Assembly (NCBI RefSeq): GCF_022829445.1
Contig: NZ_JAKSXY010000122.1
Span: 186,001 to 250,000, forward strand
DNA from: Methylobacterium sp. J-068
GTDB lineage: Bacteria > Pseudomonadota > Alphaproteobacteria > Rhizobiales > Beijerinckiaceae
Length of the DNA: 64,000 nucleotides
Direction of reading: 5' to 3'
Under the pieces are notes generated by a model, which ran no database searches, was not told the DNA's origin, and saw nothing but the letters and a program-made list of their open reading frames with translations. Positions 26,431 to 36,234 of this stretch are shown one piece after another. The position numbers were made by a program, and so were the translations under genes. Every line of letters starts with the position of its first letter. Within the stretch, counting starts at the first letter, position 1.

Positions 26431-28328
26431 GCATCTCCAACCGTAAAGCCGGCGACCGGCGCGAGCCCGTCGCCGAACCGCTCAAGCGCTCGGTGGCGGG
26501 CTGCCTGCGCGCCATCGCCAAGCGCTCCGAGATCGAGGTGGTCTATGCCAGCGACCGCCCGGCGCTGACTGGCGACAAGGCGCGCCTGCCCGAGCCGCCG
26601 CGCAAGCTGACGCCGGAGGATGTGGCGATCCTGCGCGGCAACGCCGATTCGATGGCGCTGCGCCTCGGCTGCCACGACGTCGCCGTCCATCGCCGCCTGG
26701 CGCCCGAGAATGCCGGCGCCCGCGCGGTGTTCGACGCCGTGGAGCAGGCCCGCGTGGAGGCGATCGGTTCGCGCCGCATGGCCGGCGTCGCCTCCAACCT
26801 CTCGGCGATGCTGGAGGACCGCTACCATCGCGGCGGCAAGTACGAGGACATCACCGACCGGGCCGATGCGCCGATGGAGGATGCCGTCGCCCTGATGGTG
26901 CGCGAGCGCCTGACCGGCGCCGCGCCCCCGGCGGCCGCGCGCAAGATCGTCGACCTCTGGCGCTCGCACATCGAGGAGAAGGCCGGGCCCAGCCTCGACG
27001 GGCTGATCGGCTCCCTCGAGAACCAGCGTGCCTTCGCCCGCTCGGTGCGCGACCTCCTCACCTCCCTCGACATGGCGGACGAGACGCCGTTCGACCCCGA
27101 GGACGACGAGAACGAGGACGAGAACGAGTCGCAGGACGACGAGCAGACCCCGAGCGAGGGCGAGGCGGAGGAGCAGTCGCAGGGCGACCGCTCCGAGATG
27201 GAGACCTCGCAGGAGGCCTCCGACGAGATGCAGGAGGGGGCTACCGAAGCCGCCGACGCGCCCTCCGGCGAGTTGCCCGACGAGTCGGAGAACGCCGAAT
27301 CCGAGGAGGCCTCGGAGGCGTGGTGGCCGCCCTCGCAGCGGACCAACGAGCCGCGCGGGCCGGAATACAAGGTCTTCAACCCGCGCTTCGACGAGGTCAT
27401 CCACGCCGAGGACCTCTGCGACGCGGACGAACTCGCGCGCCTGCGCACCTATCTCGACAAGCAGCTGGCGCATCTCCAGGGCGTGGTCGGGCGCCTCGCC
27501 AACCGGCTCCAGCGCCGTCTGCTCGCCCAGCAGAACCGCGCCTGGGACTTCGACCTCGAGGAGGGCCAGCTCGACCCGGCCCGCCTCGTGCGCGTGGTGA
27601 CCGATCCGTTCCAGCCGCTCTCGTTCAAGCGCGAGAAGGACACCAACTTCCGCGATACGGTGGTGACCCTGCTGCTGGACAATTCCGGCTCGATGCGCGG
27701 GCGCCCCATCACCGTGGCGGCGACCTGCGCCGACATCCTGGCGCGCACCCTGGAGCGCTGCGGCGTCAAGGTCGAGATCCTCGGCTTCACGACGCGGGCC
27801 TGGAAGGGCGGACAGTCGCGCGAGGCGTGGCTCGCCGCGGGCAAGCCGAACACGCCGGGCCGGCTCAACGACCTGCGCCACATCGTTTACAAGTCGGCCG
27901 ACGCTCCCTGGCGCCGGGCGCGCAAGAACCTCGGGCTGATGATGCGCGAGGGGCTGCTGAAGGAGAACATCGACGGCGAGGCGCTGGACTGGGCCCACAA
28001 GCGTCTGCTGGCGCGCTCCGAGCAGCGCAAGATCCTGATGGTGATCTCGGACGGCGCGCCGGTGGACGATTCCACCCTTTCGGTGAACCCCGGCAACTAT
28101 CTCGAGCGCCACCTGCGCTGGATGATCGAGGACATCGAGACCCGCTCGCCCGTGGAACTGCTCGCCATCGGCATCGGCCACGACGTGACGCGCTACTACC
28201 GCCGCGCCGTGACCATCATCGACGCCGAGGAGCTCGGCGGCGCGATGACGGAAAAACTCGCCGAACTCTTCGAGGACGATGCCGGCGCCGCCGCCCCGCG
28301 CAGGAAGGCGGCCGGCGGGCGCCGGTAG
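26427..28328 (+). CDS. cobT: Aerobic cobaltochelatase subunit CobT
   Basis: 633 residues from the GTG at 26427, overlapping the DUF29 stop (GTGA); the in-frame upstream ATG lies inside DUF29 and is unlikely. N-terminal domain (~1-215), a strongly acidic linker at ~218-299 rich in Glu/Asp/Ser, then a von Willebrand A domain with the MIDAS motif DNSGS (~418-422). CobT assembles with the CobS ATPase ring and couples it to CobN. The C-terminus ends 10 bp from the convergent addA. Confidence 0.95.
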   Translation: MSISNRKAGDRREPVAEPLKRSVAGCLRAIAKRSEIEVVYASDRPALTGDKARLPEPPRKLTPEDVAILRGNADSMALRLGCHDVAVHRRLAPENAGARAVFDAVEQARVEAIGSRRMAGVASNLSAMLEDRYHRGGKYEDITDRADAPMEDAVALMVRERLTGAAPPAAARKIVDLWRSHIEEKAGPSLDGLIGSLENQRAFARSVRDLLTSLDMADETPFDPEDDENEDENESQDDEQTPSEGEAEEQSQGDRSEMETSQEASDEMQEGATEAADAPSGELPDESENAESEEASEAWWPPSQRTNEPRGPEYKVFNPRFDEVIHAEDLCDADELARLRTYLDKQLAHLQGVVGRLANRLQRRLLAQQNRAWDFDLEEGQLDPARLVRVVTDPFQPLSFKREKDTNFRDTVVTLLLDNSGSMRGRPITVAATCADILARTLERCGVKVEILGFTTRAWKGGQSREAWLAAGKPNTPGRLNDLRHIVYKSADAPWRRARKNLGLMMREGLLKENIDGEALDWAHKRLLARSEQRKILMVISDGAPVDDSTLSVNPGNYLERHLRWMIEDIETRSPVELLAIGIGHDVTRYYRRAVTIIDAEELGGAMTEKLAELFEDDAGAAAPRRKAAGGRR

Positions 28329-28338
28329 GCTTCGCGCC

Positions 28339-31300
28339 TCAGGCCGCCAGATCGTCGAGGGCGGCCGAGATTTCGCCCTCGGACAGGCGGCGGATGATCG
28401 GGCCGGAGGTCCAGACCAGCATCGGCACGATCCGGTGCGTCGGGTGGATTTCGGCGAGCAGGGCCGCGTAGAGGGCGATCTGCCCGGCTTCCGCGCGCGG
28501 CAGCGCGGCGCCGCCCTCGGCCGGCGGCCGGCCGGTCTTGAAATCCGCCACCCAGACTGTGTCCCCGGAAATCGCCAGGCGGTCGACCCGCCCGAAGACG
28601 GCGCGCGCGACGCCGCCCACCCGGACCCGGCCCGAGAGCGTCACCTCGGCCCGCGCATCGCGGGCGAAGAGCGGCGCGAGGTCGGGCTCGTCCAGGAGCC
28701 GCAGGGTGGCGTCGACGATGGCCCCCTGCTTCACGGGGTCGAGGCCCGGAGCCCGGGCACGCACGAAGGCGGCGGCGGCGGGCTTCCGCTGGGCGGGTTC
28801 GATCCGGGGCAGGTGCTCGACCAAGGAGTGGATTAGGGTTCCGCGCCGGCGCGCCTCGCTGTCCGCCTGGCGCCGGCCGGGCTCGCGCCGCGTGTCGGCG
28901 GCTCCCAGCGCGCCGGACGGGGTGACGGGCGGCGCCGCCTCGAACTCTCCGGGGACGGGCGCTTCGAGCCAAGGGGGCAGTTCCACCGAGGCCCCGGCGG
29001 CCGGCGGCACCGCGCCGAGCGGCGCGGCACGCCCGCCCTCGCGCCACAGCGTCGCCGGGCCGTACGGGGTCTCCAGGGCCTCGCCGGCGCCGAAGGCCTG
29101 CTCCAGTCCGGCACGGATCATCTCGCACCACGCCGACGCGCTCGGGGCCTCGTGCCCACGGTGGGGCGCGATCACCAGCCTGTCGGCGGCGCGGGTCATC
29201 GCCACGTAGAGGAGGCGGTTGTGCTCCTCGCGGGCGCGGGATTGCAGCGCGGCGCGCGCCTGCGTGACCGCCTCGCAATCGCCCGCCTTGGCGCCCGCCC
29301 AGATCGGCGGAAGCGGGCCGGCGCCCTGCCCGAACCGGCCCTGGGAGACGCCGACGGGCGTCATGGACAGGAGCGGCGGATCGTTGCGGCCGAGCGCCTC
29401 GCAGCCATCGATGACCACGACCACCGGCGCTTCCAGACCCTTGGCTCCGTGGACGGTCATCACCCGGACCTCGTCGCGGCCGGAATCGAGGTCGCGCTTG
29501 ACCGTGTGCCCTCCCTCCCCGCGCCCCGGCACGGTGTCGTAGCGCGCGAGAAAGCCGCCCAGCGACGGCGCGTCCGTGGCCTGCTCGGCCTGGGCCGCCG
29601 TCATCAGGAAGACGTCGATGGCGTCGCCGGCCTCGCCGCCGAGGCGGGAGACCAGGGCGCGGCGCCCGCCGCGCGCGCCGAGCAACGTGGCGTAGAACCC
29701 GAACGGCCCCTCGCAGGCGGCGAGCGCGATCCAGGATGTCAGGGCCTCGTGCCCCCGGATCGCCGCCGGATCGCCCGCCTCGGCGTGCCGGGCCAGCGCG
29801 TCCTCCAGGGTCTCGTGGCGTTCGCGGCGGGCCGCGATGCGCACGAGGTCGTCGTCGTCGAACCCGACGAGCGGGGTCTTCAGCGCGCCCGCCAGGGTGA
29901 GGTCGTCGGCCGGCAGGAGCCCGGCGCGGCCCACCGCCACGAGGTCGTTGACGGCGATGTGGGCGGCGATGTCGAGGCGGTCCTGACCGGCCACCGGCAC
30001 GCCGAGCGCCTTCATGGCGCGGATCACCTCTTCGAAGGCCGCCGAGCGCTTGCGCACCAGGATGAGGATGTCGCCCGGGCGCCAGATCCGGCCGGTCTCG
30101 TCGCCGGTGGTGATCCAGGCCAGGGCCGCCCGCGCCACGCGGCGCGCGGTGACGATGGCCGGCGCGTTGGTCTCGGGCGCGTCGACGGGGGCGGCCCAGG
30201 CATCGGGCTCGGGCTCGTCGGCCGGCTCCTCGATCGGCCAGAGTTCGACGGTGCCGGGGGCGGAGGTCCGCGCCGTGCTGTGGGTGGTGCCGATGGCGGC
30301 GTCCTCGAAGGACAGGCCCTCGTAATGCTCGGGAATCGCGAACGTCGCGTCCACCGCCCGCAGCACGCCGCCGGCGGAGCGGAACGACAGGTTCAGGTGT
30401 ACGTCCGAGAAGGCGAGGCCGGCGCCGTTCGAGGCGCGCTGCCACTCGCGCCGGGTGGTCTCGAACTCGCGCGGCTCCGCGCCCTGGAAGCTGTAGATCG
30501 ACTGCTTCGGGTCGCCCACGGCAAAGCGCGTCCGCGCCACCTCGCGGGCCCCCTCGCCACTCGCGAACTCGGCGGTGATGCGGCGCAGGATCTCCCACTG
30601 GTGCGGGTTGGTGTCCTGCGCCTCGTCGATCAGCACGTGGTCGACGCCGCGATCGAGCTTGTAGAGCACCCAGGTCGAGTCGACCCGGCCGAGCAGGTCC
30701 AGGGTCTTGTGAATCAGGTCGTCGAAGTCGAGCGCTCCGAGGCGCGCCTTCTGGGCCTCGACCCGGCGGTGGATCTCGGCCGCCAGGGTGAACAGGGCGC
30801 GGGTGCGCGCCAGGGCCTGGACGCCGCGCAAGGCGTCCTGCAACGGTTCCAGCCGGTCGCGCTCGTCGCGCAGCGCCTGCTTGACGTCCTCCGGGACCGC
30901 CTTGGTGCCGAGACTCTTGTCGGCTTTCGGCAGACCCTCCTTGGTGAAGAAGATGCCGCGATAGGTCTCCAGAGCCGCGCTCCCGGAGGCTTCCGCGACC
31001 TCGATCAGCCGGTCGGCGATGCCCTCGTCCGTGGCCTTGCCGGTGCGCAGGCGCGCGGCGACCGCGCCGAGGTCGCCCAGGAGGCCGTCCAGCATCCGGG
31101 CCTCGATGCCCGCGACGGTCTCGTCCGGCCGGACGCCGAGGGCGTCGGCCAGGCCGGAGAACGGAGCGTCGAGGCCGTGGCGGGCGGCCAGCACGTCGCG
31201 CGCCCGCATGGCGGCGCGGATCGCCTTGCGGAGGGCGTCGCCCGTCGCCTCCGGCCCCACGATGGCCACCGCCGCGCCGAGATCCGGCTCGGTTCCCCCG

Positions 31301-31821
31301 ATGGCATCGGCCAGCACGTTGCCGGTCTCGATGTGGAAGGCGTCCGCCGCCTGGGTCTCGTCCAGCACCACGAAGCGGGCGGGCACGTTCGCCTCGAAGG
31401 GGAACATGTGCAGCAGCCGCTCGCAGAGGGCGTGCAGGGTCTCGATCTTCAGGCCGCCCGGCGTCTCCACCGCGCGGGCGAACAGGCGCCGCGCCACCTG
31501 CAGGGTCTTTCGCGATGGGCGCTCGCCCGTCAGTTCCGTCAGTTCGGCCGTCAGCGTGGCATCGTCCAGCGTGACCCAGCGGCCGAGCACGCGAAACACG
31601 CGGATCGACATGTTGGCGGCGGCCGCCTTGGTGAAGGTCAGGCACAGGATGCGGGCGGGCGGCGCCCCGTCGAGGAGGAGGCGCACGACGCGGTCGGTCA
31701 GCACCTTGGTCTTGCCCGCGCCCGCATTGGCCGAGACCCAGGCCGAGGCGCGCGGGTCGGCGGCCTCACGCTGCGCTTTCCGGGTGAGGTCGTCGACGAC
31801 GAAGGTCTCGCGCGCGGACAT
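28339..31821 (-). CDS. addA: Double-strand-break repair helicase-nuclease AddA
   Basis: 1160 residues from ATG 31821. UvrD-like SF1A helicase: Walker A ANAGAGKTKV (~31-40), motif Ia LTFTKAAAANM, motif II VLIDEAQDTN, motif III GDPKQSIYSF, motif V/VI MTVHGAKGLE and YVAMTRAADRLV. The C-terminal PD-(D/E)XK nuclease has VWVADFKTGRPP. With AddB it resects double-strand ends to prepare RecA loading. The start overlaps the addB stop by one base (TGATG). The upstream continuation of this frame across addB is a shadow. Confidence 0.95.
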   Translation of the reverse strand: MSARETFVVDDLTRKAQREAADPRASAWVSANAGAGKTKVLTDRVVRLLLDGAPPARILCLTFTKAAAANMSIRVFRVLGRWVTLDDATLTAELTELTGERPSRKTLQVARRLFARAVETPGGLKIETLHALCERLLHMFPFEANVPARFVVLDETQAADAFHIETGNVLADAIGGTEPDLGAAVAIVGPEATGDALRKAIRAAMRARDVLAARHGLDAPFSGLADALGVRPDETVAGIEARMLDGLLGDLGAVAARLRTGKATDEGIADRLIEVAEASGSAALETYRGIFFTKEGLPKADKSLGTKAVPEDVKQALRDERDRLEPLQDALRGVQALARTRALFTLAAEIHRRVEAQKARLGALDFDDLIHKTLDLLGRVDSTWVLYKLDRGVDHVLIDEAQDTNPHQWEILRRITAEFASGEGAREVARTRFAVGDPKQSIYSFQGAEPREFETTRREWQRASNGAGLAFSDVHLNLSFRSAGGVLRAVDATFAIPEHYEGLSFEDAAIGTTHSTARTSAPGTVELWPIEEPADEPEPDAWAAPVDAPETNAPAIVTARRVARAALAWITTGDETGRIWRPGDILILVRKRSAAFEEVIRAMKALGVPVAGQDRLDIAAHIAVNDLVAVGRAGLLPADDLTLAGALKTPLVGFDDDDLVRIAARRERHETLEDALARHAEAGDPAAIRGHEALTSWIALAACEGPFGFYATLLGARGGRRALVSRLGGEAGDAIDVFLMTAAQAEQATDAPSLGGFLARYDTVPGRGEGGHTVKRDLDSGRDEVRVMTVHGAKGLEAPVVVVIDGCEALGRNDPPLLSMTPVGVSQGRFGQGAGPLPPIWAGAKAGDCEAVTQARAALQSRAREEHNRLLYVAMTRAADRLVIAPHRGHEAPSASAWCEMIRAGLEQAFGAGEALETPYGPATLWREGGRAAPLGAVPPAAGASVELPPWLEAPVPGEFEAAPPVTPSGALGAADTRREPGRRQADSEARRRGTLIHSLVEHLPRIEPAQRKPAAAAFVRARAPGLDPVKQGAIVDATLRLLDEPDLAPLFARDARAEVTLSGRVRVGGVARAVFGRVDRLAISGDTVWVADFKTGRPPAEGGAALPRAEAGQIALYAALLAEIHPTHRIVPMLVWTSGPIIRRLSEGEISAALDDLAA

Positions 31822-34800
31822 CAGGCGTCTCCCTCCCCACCGAGCGACCATTCGAGCACCCGCGCGAGGTGGTCGTAATCGCCGTAGGACTTCGCGTATT
31901 TCGGGTAGGGCCGCGAGGTGTAGGCCGCCTCGCCGGTGAGGAACCGGGCGACGAGTCCCCGGAAGCGGGCCACGTGCTCGGCCACGATGGCGGCGACCTC
32001 GCGCTCGTCGCCGCGCGGCGGCTTGACGGGAAGCGGCTCGAACGGTTTGCGGCCCCCCGAGGCGTGGACGTAGAGGAGATCCGGCGTCAGGGTCTCCGGC
32101 GCGAACCCCTCGAAGGCGCCGGCCATCAGCATCGCCGCCTCCAGGGTGAGCTGGGGCGAGAAGCCGGCGAAGACCTCCTTGTTGCTCGGCGGCAGGCCGG
32201 TCTTGAAGTCGACGATGCAGGCCCCGCCGTCGCTGCGGCGCTCGATCCGGTCGGCCCGCGCCCGGAGGGTGAAGGTCTCGCTCCCCATCGGGATCACCCA
32301 CTTGCCGGAGATCTCGGGATGGACCTTCGCCAGCCGCCCGCGCCGTTCGACCTCCCAGTCCAGGAACTTGGCGGCGAGCCGCTCGTAGCGCGGCCACCAC
32401 TCGGCATAGAGTGCCGGATAGGTATCGTTGATGGGCGCGAAGGCGTTCGCAGCCAAGCCGGCCAAGCGCTCGGTGGCCAATGCGATATCCGGCAGCGCCT
32501 CGGGATGCTTCTGCGCGAATTCCCCCAGGATCTCGTGGATGAGCGTGCCGCGATCGGCGGCGCCCGGCTCGGCCGCCACCGGGTCGAGGGGATCGAGGCC
32601 GAGCACGTGCCGGGCGAAGATCACGTAGGGATCGCGCACCAGGGTCTCGACCTCGGTGACGCTCAAGGTGCGCGGGAACAGGGCCGGATCGGGCCGGGGC
32701 CTGGGCTGCTTCAGGCGCGGCGGCACCGGGCCGGTGCCCTGGTCGAGGGCGGCGGCATAGGCCGAGAAGCGCCGCCCTTCCGCGCGCGCGCGGTTCCAGC
32801 ACGCCTCGCCCGTGAAGGCGCGCAGGCGCTGGAGGAAGCGCGAGGGCACGGTCGGCGCCCCTTCGCGCTTGGCCGCGCGGGTGACGACGGCATCGTGGTG
32901 GCCCAGCGCCTGGACGAAGTCGTGGGCGCTCTGGCCGATGCGGCGCTCGGGCGGGTTCAGGCCGATGCGCTCGCGCATGGGCCGGTTGAGAAAGGCGTCG
33001 GTGGTCGTCTTCATCGGCCAGACGCCCTCGTCGAGGCCGCCGAGCACCACCCGGTCGACGCTCATCAGGCGGGCTTCCAGGAGGCCGAGGATGCGCAGGC
33101 GCGGATGCGGCCGCCCGTCGCTGCAGGCCACCATGCGCTCGCGGGCGAGCGCGGTGAAGAAGGCCGGGTAGTCGCCGAAGCGGCCGGGCAAGAGGCCGGG
33201 CTCGGCGAGTTCGAGATCGTCGAAGAGGGTGTCGAGGACGGCGAGCGAGGCATCGTCGACCGGCTCGTCCTCGCCCGCGTCGATCAGCCGATCGAAGGTG
33301 GCGCGGTGGCAGGCGGCGTAGGCGACGAGGTTTCCGACCCCGCGATGATCGCGATCGAGGAAGCCGCCGAAGGCGAGTTCCAGGCGATCGAGGAGGTCGG
33401 CGGCCAGATCCCAGTCGCGATCCGTCAGGCGGCTCTTGGCGCGCGGACGCCGTCCGGTCGCGCCGCGCTGGTCGGCGAGCGCATCGCGCAGGCCCGCGAA
33501 GCCCGGCGCGGGCGCGGGCCCGCGCAGTGTGCCGATCTCCAAGGCGGCCGCCGCCCGCACCACGTCGCGCCGGGGCATCCCGAGACGGACGAAGGGATGC
33601 GACAGCAGCGTGATCAGGCGGGCCGGTTCCAGCGCGGCGGCGAGTTCGGCGGCGAGGCGCGCGAGGCGTCCCGCCCGGCTGCGCGACAGGGCCTCGCCGC
33701 CGGAATCCTCCGCCACGATCCCCCAGCGGGCGAGTTCGGCCGCGACCCGGACCGCGAGGCCGCGGTCGGGCGTGACGAGGGCCGCAGTGGCACCCGGAGC
33801 CTCCAGCGTCTCGCGCAAGGCCAGGGCGATGATCAGCGCTTCCTCGCGCTCGTCGGCGGCCTCGACCACCGCGAGGCCCCGCATCCCGGCATCGCTCAAG
33901 GAGGCCCGCGCCTCGGGGTCGAGCTCGGCCCAGGCCTCGGTGGTCTCGGCCGGACGCAGGGCCTGCGAGAGCAGGCCGAAGCGGGCGCGGCCCTCGGCGG
34001 AGGGCTCGCCCAGGGTCGCGATCTGCGCGCGGTCCCGCGCGAGGCAGGCCGGTCCGAGCAGGCGGTGCAGGATCGCCTGCGGGTGCCCGTGGGCGATCTC
34101 CCGGGAGACCCCCTCCCCGGTCTCGATGGCGTCCCAGCCCGCCGCGTCGAGATCGGAATCGAGGCCCGGCAGGACCACGGCGCCGCGCGGCAGCCCCGCA
34201 ACCGCGGCGATCAGCTTGGCGGTGGCCGGAACCGAGCCCGTGGAGCCCGCCACGATCACCGGGTCTCCGGGCCGCTCGCGGGCGAGGCGCTCGGCCTCCG
34301 CCAGCACGAGCCTGCGCGAGCGCGAGACCGGATCGCTCATCCCGCGCTCGGCGAGAATTCGGGGCCAGGCCTCGGCGGCGATCTGCACGAAATCGAGGGT
34401 CAGGCCGAAGTAGCGCGAGTACTCGGCCTCGACCGCACCGGCGATCTCGGCCCAGGGCAGGCCCTCCACGGTGAGGGCGTCCATCAGGCGTTCGAGGTCG
34501 GCGGCGAGTCCGATGGCGTCGGCGGGGGAGGACGGCACCAGGAAGGGCACGTCGTCGTCGATGGGCAACAGGGTGCGGTCCACCGCCTCGGCCCAGCCCT
34601 GAACGAGGCGCGCCAGGATCAGCCGGCGCTCCAGGGGCGGCATCGCGGGGTGGAGCAGATCCGGCCCGTTCTCGAGGAGCGGATTGGCGGCGAGATCGAG
34701 TTCCGCCTCGTCGGCTTCGCCCAGCGGCACCATGCGGGGCAGCAGCGCCGCGTGCCCCAGCCGCGCGGCCAGGATCGACGAGAACGCCCGCACCGCCCGC

Positions 34801-34955
34801 TGGGTCGGCAGGTACAGGGTGACGGAGGCGAGCGCGAAGGGGTCGTCGCCGATCGCGCCGACGAGCCGGCCGGAGATCAGCGCCTCGGCCAGCGTCGGCA
34901 GGAAGGGCGCGCCGGGCGGGATGGTGAAGACGTGGGGGGCGTCTGAGATCGGCAT
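31821..34955 (-). CDS. addB: Double-strand-break repair protein AddB (alphaproteobacterial type)
   Basis: 1044 residues, ATG 34955 (MPISDAPHVFTIPPGAPFL). It is a helicase-like scaffold with a degenerate P-loop and a C-terminal nuclease (GGACIVDFKTGLPPSNKEV). The four cysteines that hold the Fe-S cluster in Bacillus AddB are absent; the tail reads YTSRPYPKYAKSYGDYDHLAR, as in alphaproteobacterial AddB. It is part of the same transcription unit as murU upstream and addA downstream. Confidence 0.94.
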   Translation of the reverse strand: MPISDAPHVFTIPPGAPFLPTLAEALISGRLVGAIGDDPFALASVTLYLPTQRAVRAFSSILAARLGHAALLPRMVPLGEADEAELDLAANPLLENGPDLLHPAMPPLERRLILARLVQGWAEAVDRTLLPIDDDVPFLVPSSPADAIGLAADLERLMDALTVEGLPWAEIAGAVEAEYSRYFGLTLDFVQIAAEAWPRILAERGMSDPVSRSRRLVLAEAERLARERPGDPVIVAGSTGSVPATAKLIAAVAGLPRGAVVLPGLDSDLDAAGWDAIETGEGVSREIAHGHPQAILHRLLGPACLARDRAQIATLGEPSAEGRARFGLLSQALRPAETTEAWAELDPEARASLSDAGMRGLAVVEAADEREEALIIALALRETLEAPGATAALVTPDRGLAVRVAAELARWGIVAEDSGGEALSRSRAGRLARLAAELAAALEPARLITLLSHPFVRLGMPRRDVVRAAAALEIGTLRGPAPAPGFAGLRDALADQRGATGRRPRAKSRLTDRDWDLAADLLDRLELAFGGFLDRDHRGVGNLVAYAACHRATFDRLIDAGEDEPVDDASLAVLDTLFDDLELAEPGLLPGRFGDYPAFFTALARERMVACSDGRPHPRLRILGLLEARLMSVDRVVLGGLDEGVWPMKTTTDAFLNRPMRERIGLNPPERRIGQSAHDFVQALGHHDAVVTRAAKREGAPTVPSRFLQRLRAFTGEACWNRARAEGRRFSAYAAALDQGTGPVPPRLKQPRPRPDPALFPRTLSVTEVETLVRDPYVIFARHVLGLDPLDPVAAEPGAADRGTLIHEILGEFAQKHPEALPDIALATERLAGLAANAFAPINDTYPALYAEWWPRYERLAAKFLDWEVERRGRLAKVHPEISGKWVIPMGSETFTLRARADRIERRSDGGACIVDFKTGLPPSNKEVFAGFSPQLTLEAAMLMAGAFEGFAPETLTPDLLYVHASGGRKPFEPLPVKPPRGDEREVAAIVAEHVARFRGLVARFLTGEAAYTSRPYPKYAKSYGDYDHLARVLEWSLGGEGDA

Positions 34956-35036
34956 CGGAGATCCATGGCACCGAATCCCGTTCTCGGGAATGCGGCGTCG
35001 TACGGCGACGCCCGACCCGATCCGCGCGGGCGTCCC

Positions 35037-35774
35037 TCAGGCCACCGGTGCCGTCGACTTGACCCGCGCCTCGGCGGCCACGATCGCCTCCGGCGTGCCC
35101 ACATGCAGCCATTGCCCGTCGAGGCGCAGGCCGTGCAGCCGGCCGGCCGCGATGGCGTGGTCGAACAGCAGGTTGAGGGAGAACGCGCCCTCCGGCGTGC
35201 CCGCGAACAGGCCGGGCTTCAGGATCGCGACGCCGGCATAGATGAAGGGCGCCACCTCGCGCTCGCCGCGCCGCTCCAGCGCACCGGAGGACGTCATCAC
35301 GAAGTCGCCCGCCCCTTCGTAGCCGAGGCTGGTGGCGGTGGGTGCGACGAGGAGCAGGATATCCATGACCTCGGGGTTCCAGGCGGCGATCAGCCGGCCG
35401 AGATTGGATTCCGGACCCTCCAGCCAGAACGAATCCGCGTTGAAGACCACGAAGGGCGCCTCGCCCAGCAGCGGCAGGGCTTTCTTCACGCCACCGCCGG
35501 TTTCCAGCAGCGCCTCGCGCTCGTCGGAGATGACGATGGCCGGGGCGGTCCGGCGCTTGCCGACATGGCCCTCGATGAGGTCGGCGAGATAGTGGACGTT
35601 GACCACGGCCTCGGTGATGCCGCCCTCCGCCGCCCGGTCGAGGGCATGGTCGAGGAGCGCGCGGCCGGCCACCTCCACCAGGGGCTTGGGCACCGTCGCG
35701 GTGATCGGGCGCATGCGCTTGCCGAGGCCCGCTGCGAGGACGAAGGCGCGGGTGATGGACGCTGTGTCGGGCAT
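35037..35774 (-). CDS. murU: MurNAc-1-phosphate uridylyltransferase-like nucleotidyltransferase
   Basis: 245 residues. Nucleotidyltransferase fold with the signature FVLAAGLGKRMRPIT and KPLVEV (~11-34), then NADSFWLEG for the metal-binding Asp. MurU makes UDP-MurNAc from MurNAc-1-phosphate in the fosfomycin-insensitive cell-wall recycling route. The kinase that would supply its substrate (AmgK-like) is encoded two genes upstream as a fusion with TsaE, which supports the MurU rather than a generic sugar-1-phosphate role. Length matches MurU. Confidence 0.83.
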   Translation of the reverse strand: MPDTASITRAFVLAAGLGKRMRPITATVPKPLVEVAGRALLDHALDRAAEGGITEAVVNVHYLADLIEGHVGKRRTAPAIVISDEREALLETGGGVKKALPLLGEAPFVVFNADSFWLEGPESNLGRLIAAWNPEVMDILLLVAPTATSLGYEGAGDFVMTSSGALERRGEREVAPFIYAGVAILKPGLFAGTPEGAFSLNLLFDHAIAAGRLHGLRLDGQWLHVGTPEAIVAAEARVKSTAPVA

Positions 35775-35805
35775 GGAGGCTCCGTCTCGTCGGGTCGGGG
35801 GGCGC

Positions 35806-36234
35806 TCAGGCGGGCAGGCGCACGCTGCCGTCGGGGAGCGGCAGGAGGTCCGGGTTCCAGGCGACCTCCCAGAGGGCGCCGTCGGGATCGGCGAAGTAGC
35901 CGGAATAGCCGCCCCAGAACGCCTCCTGGGCCGGCTTCACCAGGGTGGCGCCCGCCGCGACGGCGTGGGCCAGCACCCGATCGGTCTCGGCCCGGCTCCC
36001 GGTGTTGTGGGCGAGCGCGAAGCCGCGAAACCCCTCGCCCGCCGGGGCGACCCCCGCATCCTCGGCCAGCGCCGCGCGCGGATAGAGCGAGAGCACGAGC
36101 CCGCCGAGCTGAAAGAAGGCAACGCCCTCCGCGGCATAGGCCGAGCGCGTCCAGCCCAGGGCCTCGTAGAAGCGCACGGCCCGCGCCAAATCGGCGACCC
36201 CGAGGGTCACGAGGGTGAGGCGCGGTTGCATCAT
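35806..36234 (-). CDS. VOC-family (glyoxalase/bleomycin-resistance fold) protein
   Basis: 142 residues from ATG 36234, overlapping the stop of the TsaE/phosphotransferase gene by 4 bp (ATGA). Vicinal-oxygen-chelate motifs: VTLGVADLARAVRFYEALGW at the N-terminus and GYFADPDGALWEVAWNP at the C-terminus, with the metal-binding Glu of LWEV. Substrate unknown; fold members include glyoxalases and dioxygenases. It is embedded between amgK and murU, which may reflect gene gain in an otherwise functional operon. Confidence 0.87.
   Translation of the reverse strand: MMQPRLTLVTLGVADLARAVRFYEALGWTRSAYAAEGVAFFQLGGLVLSLYPRAALAEDAGVAPAGEGFRGFALAHNTGSRAETDRVLAHAVAAGATLVKPAQEAFWGGYSGYFADPDGALWEVAWNPDLLPLPDGSVRLPA

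Noticed and set aside
31869..34946. Very long plus-strand open frame opposite addB
   Set aside because: Antisense to an intact addB, rich in Arg/Gly/Ala/His with no recognisable domain and no ribosome binding site; typical of GC-rich antisense shadows. The same applies to 808-2481, 29152-31878, 36252-37907 and 37919-40609.
28339..35112. A single 2257-codon open frame on the minus strand
   Set aside because: It reads addA in the correct frame but runs out of frame through addB; addB has its own intact frame with conserved motifs, and a TGATG junction separates the two genes. High GC content keeps shadow frames open.
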